Assembly: GCA_943324165.2 (NCBI GenBank)
Contig: CALPKO020000131.1
Span: 1-5,342 of the forward strand
Direction: 5' to 3'
DNA length: 5,342 bases
From: Bdellovibrio sp. ZAP7
GTDB lineage: Bacteria > Bacteroidota > Bacteroidia > Flavobacteriales > Flavobacteriaceae
Below are positions 1 to 5,342 of the stretch, in pieces. The notes beneath the pieces were generated by a model that searched no databases, was not told where the DNA came from, and was given only the letters and a program-made list of their open reading frames with translations. Position 1 is the stretch's first letter; each line of letters starts with the position of its first letter. The translations under genes were made by a program, and so were the position numbers.

Positions 1-975
1 CGCCAAAATTCGTTTTTCGCCCAAAGGCGGCGCAAGCAAAAGTTGGCTCAAATTATTTGCAAAAACATCGATTGCAGTTTTGTCTGCTTTGGCTTTAAAT
101 TCCTGCAAAGTTTCGTTTGAAATTGCTGGTTCGAGCAAACGTTTATAGCTGTCTTTTATGGCTAATACTAGGTGTTCGGTCGTTTCGTTGTTCGATTTTA
201 TGATTTCTTTTTCGATAAAATGAATTGCTTCTTCGTTGTCAATGTTGGTGTTTAGTTTGATAAAACCTTCGTTTTCGGCACGCAACATCGCCAACAATCG
301 GTGCGATGGCGCTTTAGATAAAGGTTCAGCCCAATCAAAATATTGTTTGAATTTTTGCGCTTCTTCTTCGTCTTGTTTTTTCTTCACGACTTTGGTTGAA
401 ACAACCGCATTTCGTTGGAACAATCGGCGCAGGTTTTTGCGAATAAAAACATTTTCGTTGATCCATTCCGCGATAATGTCACGCGCACCTTGCAGAGCTT
501 CGTCTTCGTTTTTAACTTTTTCGTTGATGTATTGCGTCGAAACAAAATCGATGTTTTCGTTGCGTTGACTAAAAATTAGTTTAGCCAAAGGTTCCAAACC
601 GTTTTCTCGCGCCACATCGGCACGGGTTTTTTTCTTCTTTTTATAAGGCAAATACATATCTTCTATTTCTTGCAAATCAAAGCTTTTGTCGATTTTAGCT
701 TTCAATTCTGACGAAAGCTGTCCTTGCTCTTCGATGGTTTTTAAAATCGATGCTTTTCGTTTTACGATTTCGTCGAATTGTTTGGCCAATTTGGCGATGT
801 CCTCAATCACTACCTCATCGAGATTGCCGGTTTGGTCTTTGCGATAGCGCGCAATAAATGGAATCGTGCAGTCTTCTGAAAGTAATTTTAAAGTGGCATC
901 AAGCCCACCCAACCCTCCCGAAGGAAGGGCTTTTAGCGCTGGAATTTGACTGGATATGAATTGTATTTGGGTCAT
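1..975 (-). CDS. tex: Tex, RNA-binding transcription accessory protein (N-terminal part)
   Basis: Reverse-strand reading frame open from ATG at 975 to the left edge: 325 codons, 3' end missing. Complete Tex proteins are about 700-780 residues, so somewhat under half is present. Tex is a conserved cytoplasmic nucleic-acid-binding protein (Tex-N helical region, YqgF/RNase H-like domain, helix-hairpin-helix, C-terminal S1) linked to transcription and RNA metabolism. Recognition rests on the Tex-N signatures: CTIPFIARYRKD (36-47) followed by TGNLDEV, YLPYKKKKKTRADVARENGLEPLA starting near residue 108 (given here only as a landmark), and PPLGEKRILA at the window edge, where the YqgF-like domain should begin. 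An in-frame TAA at 990-988 lies just upstream, and the next in-frame Met is residue 107, so the start is secure. Residues 15-25 (KALPSGGLGGL) look foreign to the family and are encoded by a hairpin repeat. Two counted 60-base blocks are about 40% G+C, higher than blocks in the neighbouring genes (about 28-37%). The 110-residue frame on the opposite strand is its shadow. Confidence 0.93.
   Translation of the reverse strand, partial: MTQIQFISSQIPALKALPSGGLGGLDATLKLLSEDCTIPFIARYRKDQTGNLDEVVIEDIAKLAKQFDEIVKRKASILKTIEEQGQLSSELKAKIDKSFDLQEIEDMYLPYKKKKKTRADVARENGLEPLAKLIFSQRNENIDFVSTQYINEKVKNEDEALQGARDIIAEWINENVFIRKNLRRLFQRNAVVSTKVVKKKQDEEEAQKFKQYFDWAEPLSKAPSHRLLAMLRAENEGFIKLNTNIDNEEAIHFIEKEIIKSNNETTEHLVLAIKDSYKRLLEPAISNETLQEFKAKADKTAIDVFANNLSQLLLAPPLGEKRILA
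901..934. repeat. G/C-rich imperfect inverted repeat inside tex
   Basis: AAGCCC at 901-906 pairs with GGGCTT at 927-932, and the inner CCCTCC (913-918) pairs imperfectly with GGAAGGG (923-929) around a CGAA loop. Read on the tex strand it encodes KALPSGGLGGL (residues 15-25), where other Tex proteins have an ordinary helical stretch. Its G/C-richness, palindromic form and position suggest an interspersed palindromic element of a type I recall from Flavobacterium-like genomes. That family assignment is from memory and inference; the hairpin and its in-frame reading are directly visible. Confidence 0.6.
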
Positions 976-991
976 TGTATTGGAATTTTAC

Positions 992-1024
992 CGCAAAGAT
1001 GCAAAGGGTTTCGCAAAGTTCGCT
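992..1024. repeat. GCAAAG short-repeat cluster upstream of tex
   Basis: GCAAAG occurs at 993-998, 1001-1006 and 1013-1018, followed by TTCGC, directly upstream of the tex start. Similar CGCAAAGTTCGCAAAG phrases are, to my recollection, common between genes in flavobacterial genomes. A role is unknown; it would lie in the untranslated leader of tex if transcription starts further upstream. Confidence 0.5.
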
Positions 1025-1030
1025 AGGTTT

Positions 1031-1046
1031 TTTTAAAATTTTAAAA
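1031..1046. repeat. 16-bp perfect A/T palindrome
   Basis: TTTTAAAATTTTAAAA is a perfect palindrome flanked by two AGGTTTTTT-like runs (about 1025-1033 and 1046-1054). It lies in the tex upstream spacer. In such A/T-rich DNA it may be chance, and its stem has only A-T pairs, so it is weak as an RNA hairpin. Confidence 0.35.
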
Positions 1047-1094
1047 GGTTTTTTCGAAGTAAGAACTATTTATTTATTTTCGATTGAGCGCTAT

Positions 1095-1120
1095 CAAAAT
1101 TATGTCATTCATCCCACAAA
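1095..1120 (-). promoter_or_regulatory. Candidate tex promoter
   Basis: On the minus strand TAATTTTG (1102-1095) matches the Bacteroidota -7 element TAnnTTTG exactly. A TTTG lies at 1120-1117, but the 14-bp gap is shorter than the usual 17-20, so the -33 element is doubtful. Transcription would start near 1090, leaving a leader of roughly 115 bases before tex that contains the GCAAAG cluster. Read-through from the upstream transporter gene is the alternative. Confidence 0.3.
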
Positions 1121-1160
1121 TTTAAAAACAGTTCGTTCTTTGTTAAAATAATCTTTTAAG

Positions 1161-1198
1161 AAAACCCTTCTAAAAATTTGAACTTTGGAATGGGTTTT
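1161..1198 (-). terminator. Probable terminator after the cation transporter gene
   Basis: AAAACCC (1161-1167) pairs with GGGTTTT (1192-1198), and TTCTAAA (1168-1174) pairs with TTTGGAA (1184-1190) with one bulged base at 1191, leaving a 9-base loop. Read on the minus strand, the hairpin lies about 54 bases after the transporter stop codon and is followed by TTTTCTT, as in an intrinsic terminator. One internal pair becomes a C-A mismatch on this strand but a G-U pair on the other. No gene points at it from the plus side, so the minus-strand role is preferred. Confidence 0.5.
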
Positions 1199-1217
1199 TG
1201 TGGGTAATTGTCTATCG

Positions 1218-1245
1218 ACTGAATACTAAAAGCTGAACACTGAAA
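1218..1245. repeat. Heptamer array, consensus ACTGAAA (four units)
   Basis: Four consecutive 7-base units ACTGAAT, ACTAAAA, GCTGAAC and ACTGAAA match the consensus at 24 of 28 positions. The array ends six bases before the stop codon of the transporter gene. It is non-coding and has the same period as two other arrays in this window (3255-3282 and 3358-3385). Confidence 0.6.
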
Positions 1246-1251
1246 ACTACT

Positions 1252-2160
1252 TTAATCCTGCACTATAAAATCTTTAGAATCTTCTTCTTTCTTAAACTCG
1301 GGTTGAATGTTGATGTGGTTGATTTGAAATTCTCTAAATAAAACCGCTTCAATTTCATCTAACAAAATATTAAAATCGCTCATTTTTATATCTTCAGAAC
1401 AATCTAAATGTGCTTCAAGGTGTAATTCGTCATCATTCAAATGCCAAACATGAATGTGGTGTAATTTGCTCACACCTTCAATTTTATGTACCTCCCGAAC
1501 AATATCTGTGATGTTAATATGATCTGGTGTAAACAACATCAGCATTTTGGTAGAAGTTTTTATCAAATCGTAGCTCACATAGATTAAATAAAAAGCAATT
1601 AACATCGTCATTACACTATCTACCCAAAACCAACCATAAAAGTGCATTAAAATTCCACCCACCAAAACAGCCACGGAAGCCATCATGTCGGTTAGTAAAT
1701 GTAAATATGCCGATTTCATGTTTAGATTGTGCTCAGAATCTTTTTTAAGTAATAACACGGAACCTCCGTTGACAACAATTCCTAAAAGTGCCAACCAAAT
1801 TACGATTGTTGATTGAATTGGCTCTGGGTGAAAAAAGCGCAAAACGGCTTCATAAATCAAAATAAAAGCAACCACAATAAGTGTAATTGCATTGACAAAA
1901 GCAGCAATAAGTTCAGCGCGTTTATAGCCAAAAGTTTGGTCTAAAGATGCTTTTCTGCGAGATAATCTATTAGCAAATAAAGAAAAAATCAATGACAAAA
2001 CATCAGAGAAGTTATGTAAAGCATCAGAAATTAAAGCAAAACTTCCAGAAACTATTCCACCAATAATTTGAGCGATGGTAATTACTAAATTGAGTAAAAT
2101 AGAAAAAACTAAATTTTTTCCTTTCACTTCGTGTTTGTGGATGTGAGAATGGTTATCCAA
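1252..2160 (-). CDS. Cation diffusion facilitator, probable zinc exporter (CzcD/ZitB-like)
   Basis: A complete 302-residue inner-membrane protein of usual length for the CDF family, whose members exchange cytoplasmic Zn2+ (or a related divalent metal) for protons, normally as dimers. Six hydrophobic segments can be read at roughly 16-38, 41-62, 83-105, 117-138, 150-172 and 176-198, followed by a cytoplasmic ferredoxin-like C-terminal domain at about 205-287. The transport-site pairs are visible: H49xxxD53 in segment 2 and H154xxxD158 in segment 5, the HD-HD pattern typical of zinc-preferring members. FGYKRAE (77-83), LHHIHVWHL (233-241) and an N-terminal His-rich HSHIHKH (4-10) also fit; a long His-rich loop between segments 4 and 5 is absent. 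The gene starts 9 bp after the rpiB stop with no promoter between, so it is probably transcribed from the rpiB promoter. Zinc preference is inferred from the motif; cobalt, cadmium or other metals are not excluded. Confidence 0.9.
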   Translation of the reverse strand: MDNHSHIHKHEVKGKNLVFSILLNLVITIAQIIGGIVSGSFALISDALHNFSDVLSLIFSLFANRLSRRKASLDQTFGYKRAELIAAFVNAITLIVVAFILIYEAVLRFFHPEPIQSTIVIWLALLGIVVNGGSVLLLKKDSEHNLNMKSAYLHLLTDMMASVAVLVGGILMHFYGWFWVDSVMTMLIAFYLIYVSYDLIKTSTKMLMLFTPDHINITDIVREVHKIEGVSKLHHIHVWHLNDDELHLEAHLDCSEDIKMSDFNILLDEIEAVLFREFQINHINIQPEFKKEEDSKDFIVQD

Positions 2161-2169
2161 TATTTAAAT

Positions 2170-2601
2170 TTATTTACAACTTATTTTGTTAACACGATTT
2201 TCGTGTCGACCACCTTCAAAATTTGTGTGTAAAAAAGCATCGACCATTTCTACCGCTTGCTCTATCGAAGTAAATCTTGCTGGGATACTTATAATATTGG
2301 CATTATTGTGTTGACGAGCTAAAATAGCTATTTCTTTTGTCCAACAAAGTGCGGCGCGAATTCCTTGGTGTTTGTTAACAGTCATATTTATTCCGTTGCC
2401 ACTTCCGCAGATTACAATTCCGAAATCGGCTATTTTATTTTCTACATCTTTTGCAACGGGATGGCCAAAATCTGGATAATCAACACTTTCTAAACTATCG
2501 GTTCCGTAGTTAGTAATTTGATGATTTTTTGAAATTAAAAAATCGACAATTGCTTGCTTGTAAGCTGGACCAGCATGATCATTTCCGATAGCTATTTTCA
2601 T
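2170..2601 (-). CDS. rpiB: Ribose-5-phosphate isomerase B (RpiB/LacAB family)
   Basis: A complete 143-residue cytoplasmic enzyme interconverting ribose 5-phosphate and ribulose 5-phosphate in the non-oxidative pentose phosphate pathway. Family landmarks are visible: GNDHAG (6-11), DYPDFGH (41-47), the anion-binding CGSGNG loop with the probable catalytic Cys65 (65-70), RQHNNANI with His98 (96-103), and the C-terminal GGRHENRV (130-137) with phosphate-contacting arginines. The frame stays open upstream to an ATG at 2712, but MKIAIGNDHAG starting at 2601 is the normal family N-terminus, and the predicted promoter lies inside the apparent extension, which is hydrophobic and A/T-driven. I therefore choose the start at 2601. 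The family also contains LacA/LacB galactose-6-phosphate and allose-6-phosphate isomerases; with no sugar-catabolism genes beside it, RpiB is the simpler call. Confidence 0.93.
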   Translation of the reverse strand: MKIAIGNDHAGPAYKQAIVDFLISKNHQITNYGTDSLESVDYPDFGHPVAKDVENKIADFGIVICGSGNGINMTVNKHQGIRAALCWTKEIAILARQHNNANIISIPARFTSIEQAVEMVDAFLHTNFEGGRHENRVNKISCK

Positions 2602-2627
2602 GGTTGTTAATATAGAGTTGTACATTG

Positions 2628-2656
2628 CAAATTTATCATAAAGAAATCGTTTTGAA
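2628..2656 (-). promoter_or_regulatory. Probable promoter of the rpiB-transporter operon
   Basis: On the minus strand TAAATTTG (2635-2628) is an exact match to TAnnTTTG. TTC at 2656-2654, two of three bases of the -33 TTG, sits 18 bp upstream. Transcription would begin near 2622, giving a leader of about 20 bases before the rpiB ATG at 2601. This is a further reason to reject the longer upstream start at 2712. Confidence 0.55.
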
Positions 2657-2683
2657 CTACAAATAAGAATTAAATTTAAACAG

Positions 2684-2816
2684 TTGAAAATCAATTTATA
2701 ATAAAAATACAAATCTTTATATTGTTATAATCCATTGAAAATCATTAATAAATACTTAATTTAAATGTTAATTACTTATGTTGTTAATAGCTTTTCTTAA
2801 ATAACTGAAAATCAGT
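2684..2816. repeat. Three copies of TGAAAATCA, a spaced inverted repeat
   Basis: TGAAAATCA occurs at 2685-2693, 2736-2744 and 2806-2814. Each copy is TGA-AAA-TCA, a small dyad; the first extends to TTGA-AAA-TCAA (2684-2694) and the third to ACTGA-AAA-TCAGT (2804-2816). The first lies about 50 bp upstream of the rpiB -7 element, so they could be operators. No regulator is identifiable in the window. Confidence 0.4.
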
Positions 2817-2905
2817 ATAAGCAAAATCAACAACTTTTGTTAACAAGTTTAGAAAGATTTTTAGAAGTTTTTTTGAATTATTAAATTTAAAATCATAATC
2901 AAAAA

Positions 2906-2934
2906 TTGCTATTAAAAAACCTAATTTAGTTTTG
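2906..2934 (+). promoter_or_regulatory. Consensus-like promoter far upstream of rnr
   Basis: TTG (2906-2908), an 18-bp spacer and TAGTTTTG (2927-2934) fit the Bacteroidota -33/-7 pattern fully. It is the only exact TAnnTTTG on the plus strand in the spacer. Transcription would start near 2940, about 480 bases before the rnr ATG, giving either a long rnr leader or a separate non-coding RNA. No recognisable gene lies between. Confidence 0.4.
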
Positions 2935-3254
2935 TGAATTTTTATAAAACTTATCAATATTTATTTTGGTTTTATTAACATATTTTAACATATAAACTTA
3001 TTTACGAAATCAAATTTTTAAGTTTTTTAACGTTTGTTAATAACCATAAAAAGCAACTTAAAAATGAACTAGTTAATTCAATTTTGATATGTTAATAAAT
3101 CGTTATAACAATGTAAAAGTAAAAATTACTTATAAATTTTAAAAAGTTATTCTACCTATTAACACACTATAATAACCACCAAAAAATTAAATTTTAGTTC
3201 TTTTTCTTTTTGTTATTTTTAATATATGTTCATAACTTTTGATTTTTTAATTAA

Positions 3255-3282
3255 GAATAACGAATGTTGATTTACGATTTTA
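3255..3282. repeat. Degenerate heptamer array, consensus GATTTAC (four units)
   Basis: Four consecutive 7-base units GAATAAC, GAATGTT, GATTTAC and GATTTTA all begin with GA and have T in fourth place; about 20 of 28 positions fit the consensus. It is the weakest of the three arrays. It lies in a block that is relatively G/C-richer (15 of 60 bases) than the rest of the spacer. Confidence 0.4.
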
Positions 3283-3357
3283 GTGCAACTATTGTCGACT
3301 TCAAATTTTTATTATTTTACATTTTTATAAATCTAAAAAAGTTAATTTTAATAAATC

Positions 3358-3385
3358 TATTCTCTATTTTCTGTTTTCTCTTTTC
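3358..3385. repeat. Heptamer array, consensus TATTTTC (four units)
   Basis: Four consecutive units TATTCTC, TATTTTC, TGTTTTC and TCTTTTC match the consensus at 25 of 28 positions. The array ends eight bases before the proposed rnr -7 element and overlaps where its -33 element would lie, so unit number or drift could influence rnr transcription. Confidence 0.6.
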
Positions 3386-3400
3386 TTATTCGTAATTTTA
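3370..3400 (+). promoter_or_regulatory. Candidate proximal rnr promoter
   Basis: TAATTTTA (3393-3400) matches TAnnTTTG at seven of eight positions counting the free bases. TCTG (3370-3373), a partial -33 element, lies 19 bp upstream. Transcription would begin near 3407, leaving a very short leader before the ATG at 3421. The match is weaker than that at 2906-2934, so either or both may serve rnr. Confidence 0.3.
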
Positions 3401-3420
3401 TACAATATTATAAAACCAAA

Positions 3421-5342
3421 ATGAGTAAAAAATTTAAAAATTCAGGAAATCAAGACAAAGATTTTACCACAAAAATCATAAAAATACTTTCACAAAACGC
3501 AAATAAAGCATTTAATTACAAACAAATAGCAGCTATTTTAGATTTAGATGATACCAAATCTAGGAATGAAATAATTAGGGATTTAAAAATTTTAGCGGCT
3601 ACAAAAAAAATCATAGAATCCGAACCTGGAAAATATCTTGTAAAAGCCATTTCACAAGATTACTACGAAGGAACAATTGATATGACTGGCAGAAAAACTG
3701 CTTATTTCATTTGTGCAGAATTTGCAGAAGATGTTTTTATTCCTACCAACAACTTAAATCGGGCTTTAGATAAAGATAAAGTAAAAGTATATGTTTACAA
3801 CCGAAGAAAAGGAAAACGTCCAGAAGGAGAAGTAATTGAAGTGGTTGAAAGAGCAAAAACAGATTTTGTAGGTGTAATTGATATTCAGAAAAATTTTGCT
3901 TTCGTTTCTACTGCAAATCCAAAAATGTATACGGATATTTTCATACCGAAAGACAAGTATAATGGCGCAGAAAACGGCGATGTCGTATTAGTTCATATCG
4001 AAGATTGGCCAAAAAAAGCGGACTCACCGTTTGGTTCTGTGATTAAAATTTTAGGAAAACCTGGCGAGCACAATACCGAAATTCACGCTATTTTAGCTGA
4101 ATATGGACTTCCTTCAGAATTTCCGATAGAAGTAGAAACTTTTGCACAAAAAATAGATACTTCTATTCAAGAATCTGAAGTTAAAAAACGTCGTGATATG
4201 CGACAAATACTAACTTTTACTATTGATCCTAAAGATGCAAAAGATTTTGATGATGCGCTTTCATTTCAAGTTTTACCCAATGGAAATTACGAAGTTGGTA
4301 TACATATTGCCGATGTTTCTCATTATCTTCAAGAAGGAACTATTTTAGATGATGAAGCATACAATCGCGCAACTTCAGTTTATTTAGTAGACAGAGTTGT
4401 GCCAATGTTACCTGAAGTTTTATCCAATTTTGCTTGTTCTTTGCGTCCGAATGAAGAAAAATATACATTTTCTGCCATTTTTGAATTGGATAAAAAAGCA
4501 ACTGTAAAAAACAGTTGGTTTGGTAGAACAGTGATTGATTCTAATCAACGCTTTGCTTACGAAGAAGCACAGTATATCATAGAAAATCAAGAAGGAAATA
4601 TTCCACTTGAAACTTCAATTACTGGTAGTGCTTACAAAGTTTCCGATGAAATTGTTTTCGCTACTTTGAAATTGGATGAATTAGCTAAAACTATGCGAGA
4701 AAAACGTATGAATGATGGTGCCATTTCGTTTGATAAAGTAGAAGTAAAATTCAATCTTGACGAAACAGGAAATCCTGAAGGTGTTTATTTTAAAATTGCC
4801 AGAGATGCCAATCATTTAATTGAAGAATTCATGTTATTGGCTAACAAAAAAGTATCAGAATTCATAGGAAGACAAAAAAAGACTTTTGTGTATAGAATTC
4901 ACGACGAACCAAACGAAGAAAAGCTTTTAGCCATGCAAGAATTGATTAAAAAGTTTGGTTATGAAGTAGATTTTGGATCTGGTTCTGTTGCACAGGTTTT
5001 AAATAATTTGATGAAAGAAGTCAATGGTAAAAAAGAACAAAATTTAATTGATACTTTAGCTATTCGGTCGATGAGTAAAGCTAAATATTCTACTGATAAT
5101 ATTGGACATTACGGATTGGCTTTTGATTATTATAGTCATTTTACTTCCCCAATTCGACGTTATCCCGATGTGATGGTACATCGATTATTACAATTTTATC
5201 TCGATGGAGGAAAATCTGCAGATGCTGAATTATACGAATCAAAATCTATTCATTGTTCTCAAATGGAAGGTTTAGCTACAAAAGCCGAGCGAGATTCTAT
5301 CAAATACATGCAAGTAAAATACATGCAAGACCATAAAGACCA
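3421..5342 (+). CDS. rnr: Ribonuclease R (3' end cut by the window)
   Basis: The frame is open from ATG at 3421 to the right edge: 640 codons plus two bases, with the 3' end missing. RNase R is a cytoplasmic processive 3'-to-5' exoribonuclease that degrades structured RNA and takes part in RNA quality control. Domains in order: an N-terminal winged-helix region (about 12-75), two cold-shock OB folds (about 81-135 and 149-200), and the catalytic RNB domain (about 257-590). The metal-binding motif IDPKDAKDFDDA shows all four acidic residues: Asp269, Asp275, Asp277 and Asp278. The HYGLAF motif (563-568) and SPIRRYPD (576-583) are also intact. The S1 domain and basic tail should lie beyond the edge. 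The N-terminal helix-turn-helix region favours RNase R over RNase II. No in-frame ATG occurs before a TAA at 3352-3354, and the A-rich AAAACCAAA before the ATG suits Bacteroidota initiation, so the start is firm. Confidence 0.95.
   Translation, partial: MSKKFKNSGNQDKDFTTKIIKILSQNANKAFNYKQIAAILDLDDTKSRNEIIRDLKILAATKKIIESEPGKYLVKAISQDYYEGTIDMTGRKTAYFICAEFAEDVFIPTNNLNRALDKDKVKVYVYNRRKGKRPEGEVIEVVERAKTDFVGVIDIQKNFAFVSTANPKMYTDIFIPKDKYNGAENGDVVLVHIEDWPKKADSPFGSVIKILGKPGEHNTEIHAILAEYGLPSEFPIEVETFAQKIDTSIQESEVKKRRDMRQILTFTIDPKDAKDFDDALSFQVLPNGNYEVGIHIADVSHYLQEGTILDDEAYNRATSVYLVDRVVPMLPEVLSNFACSLRPNEEKYTFSAIFELDKKATVKNSWFGRTVIDSNQRFAYEEAQYIIENQEGNIPLETSITGSAYKVSDEIVFATLKLDELAKTMREKRMNDGAISFDKVEVKFNLDETGNPEGVYFKIARDANHLIEEFMLLANKKVSEFIGRQKKTFVYRIHDEPNEEKLLAMQELIKKFGYEVDFGSGSVAQVLNNLMKEVNGKKEQNLIDTLAIRSMSKAKYSTDNIGHYGLAFDYYSHFTSPIRRYPDVMVHRLLQFYLDGGKSADAELYESKSIHCSQMEGLATKAERDSIKYMQVKYMQDHKD

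Larger units (their letters stand above)
2602..3420. other. 819-bp gene-free A/T-rich spacer between divergent rpiB and rnr
   Basis: No credible coding sequence is present. G+C is about 17% (114 of 660 bases from 2761 to 3420). The spacer contains a cluster of TTATTAACA-like boxes in both orientations: exact TTATTAACA at 2972-2980 (+), 3035-3043 (-) and 3090-3098 (-); CTATTAACA at 2782-2790 (-) and 3156-3164 (+); ATATTAACA at 2605-2613 (-). Looser forms occur at 2766-2773, 2838-2845 (the palindrome TGTTAACA) and 2983-2990. It also holds three TGAAAATCA copies, promoter candidates and two heptamer arrays. Genes on both sides point away from it. It could be a replication origin, a large regulatory region or a non-coding RNA locus; the sequence alone does not decide. 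Confidence 0.6.

Noticed and set aside
236..568. 110-codon open frame on the plus strand
   Set aside because: It lies wholly opposite the tex coding sequence, has a Ser/Phe/Cys/Arg-rich composition typical of an antisense shadow, and shows no recognisable domain.
2602..2712. 37-residue N-terminal extension of RpiB from the ATG at 2712
   Set aside because: RpiB normally begins at MKIAIGNDHAG; the extension is A/T-driven, and the exact TAAATTTG promoter element lies within it, so the start at 2601 is preferred.
2800..2820. ACTGA-AAA-TCAGT hairpin as a terminator or riboswitch element
   Set aside because: Only a five-pair stem with a three-base loop, no following T-run in either useful direction and no gene ending nearby; kept only as part of the TGAAAATCA repeat set.
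2951..2959. TTATCAATA as a DnaA box
   Set aside because: Two mismatches to TTATCCACA and a single copy in very A/T-rich DNA; not meaningful alone.
3264..3395. 43-codon hydrophobic plus-strand open frame before rnr
   Set aside because: It is mostly Phe, Ile and Leu, as expected by chance from A/T-rich DNA, overlaps both heptamer arrays, lacks a charged or signal-like pattern and has no recognisable relative.
1..5342. CRISPR array, insertion sequence, phage or defence gene cluster, tRNA or rRNA
   Set aside because: No regularly spaced identical repeats of suitable length, no transposase-like frame, no tRNA-like fold or rRNA segment was seen; all recognised genes are housekeeping.

Overview
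This window looks like a chromosomal segment from a member of the Bacteroidota, most likely Flavobacteriia (Flavobacterium-like). The evidence is low G+C, very A/T-rich intergenic DNA, A-rich rather than Shine-Dalgarno-like sequence before start codons, matches to the Bacteroidota promoter form (TTG near -33, TAnnTTTG near -7), and the protein flavour of Tex, RpiB and RNase R. This assignment comes from reading, not from a database search.

Layout: positions 1-975 (minus) hold the N-terminal 325 codons of tex, an RNA-binding transcription accessory protein cut by the left edge. A 276-bp spacer (976-1251) carries short repeats, a probable terminator and a weak promoter candidate. Next come a complete zinc-type cation diffusion facilitator (1252-2160, minus) and, 9 bp upstream of it, a complete rpiB (2170-2601, minus); these two form an apparent operon. 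A long gene-free spacer of 819 bp follows (2602-3420); 114 of the 660 bases from 2761 to 3420 are G or C, about 17%. The rightmost gene is rnr (RNase R, 3421 to the right edge, plus), present as its first 640 codons with its 3' end missing.

All genes point away from the 819-bp spacer. The genes are ordinary housekeeping functions: sugar phosphate isomerisation, metal efflux, RNA decay and RNA-linked transcription. No defence island, phage, insertion sequence, CRISPR array, tRNA or rRNA is visible. The interest lies in the non-coding DNA and in one coding insertion: (i) a cluster of TTATTAACA-like boxes in both orientations in the A/T-rich spacer, a possible replication-origin or regulatory region; (ii) three short arrays with an exact 7-bp period, all outside genes; (iii) a G/C-rich hairpin repeat read in frame inside the N-terminus of Tex; and (iv) a good consensus promoter about 490 bp upstream of rnr with no recognisable reading frame after it.
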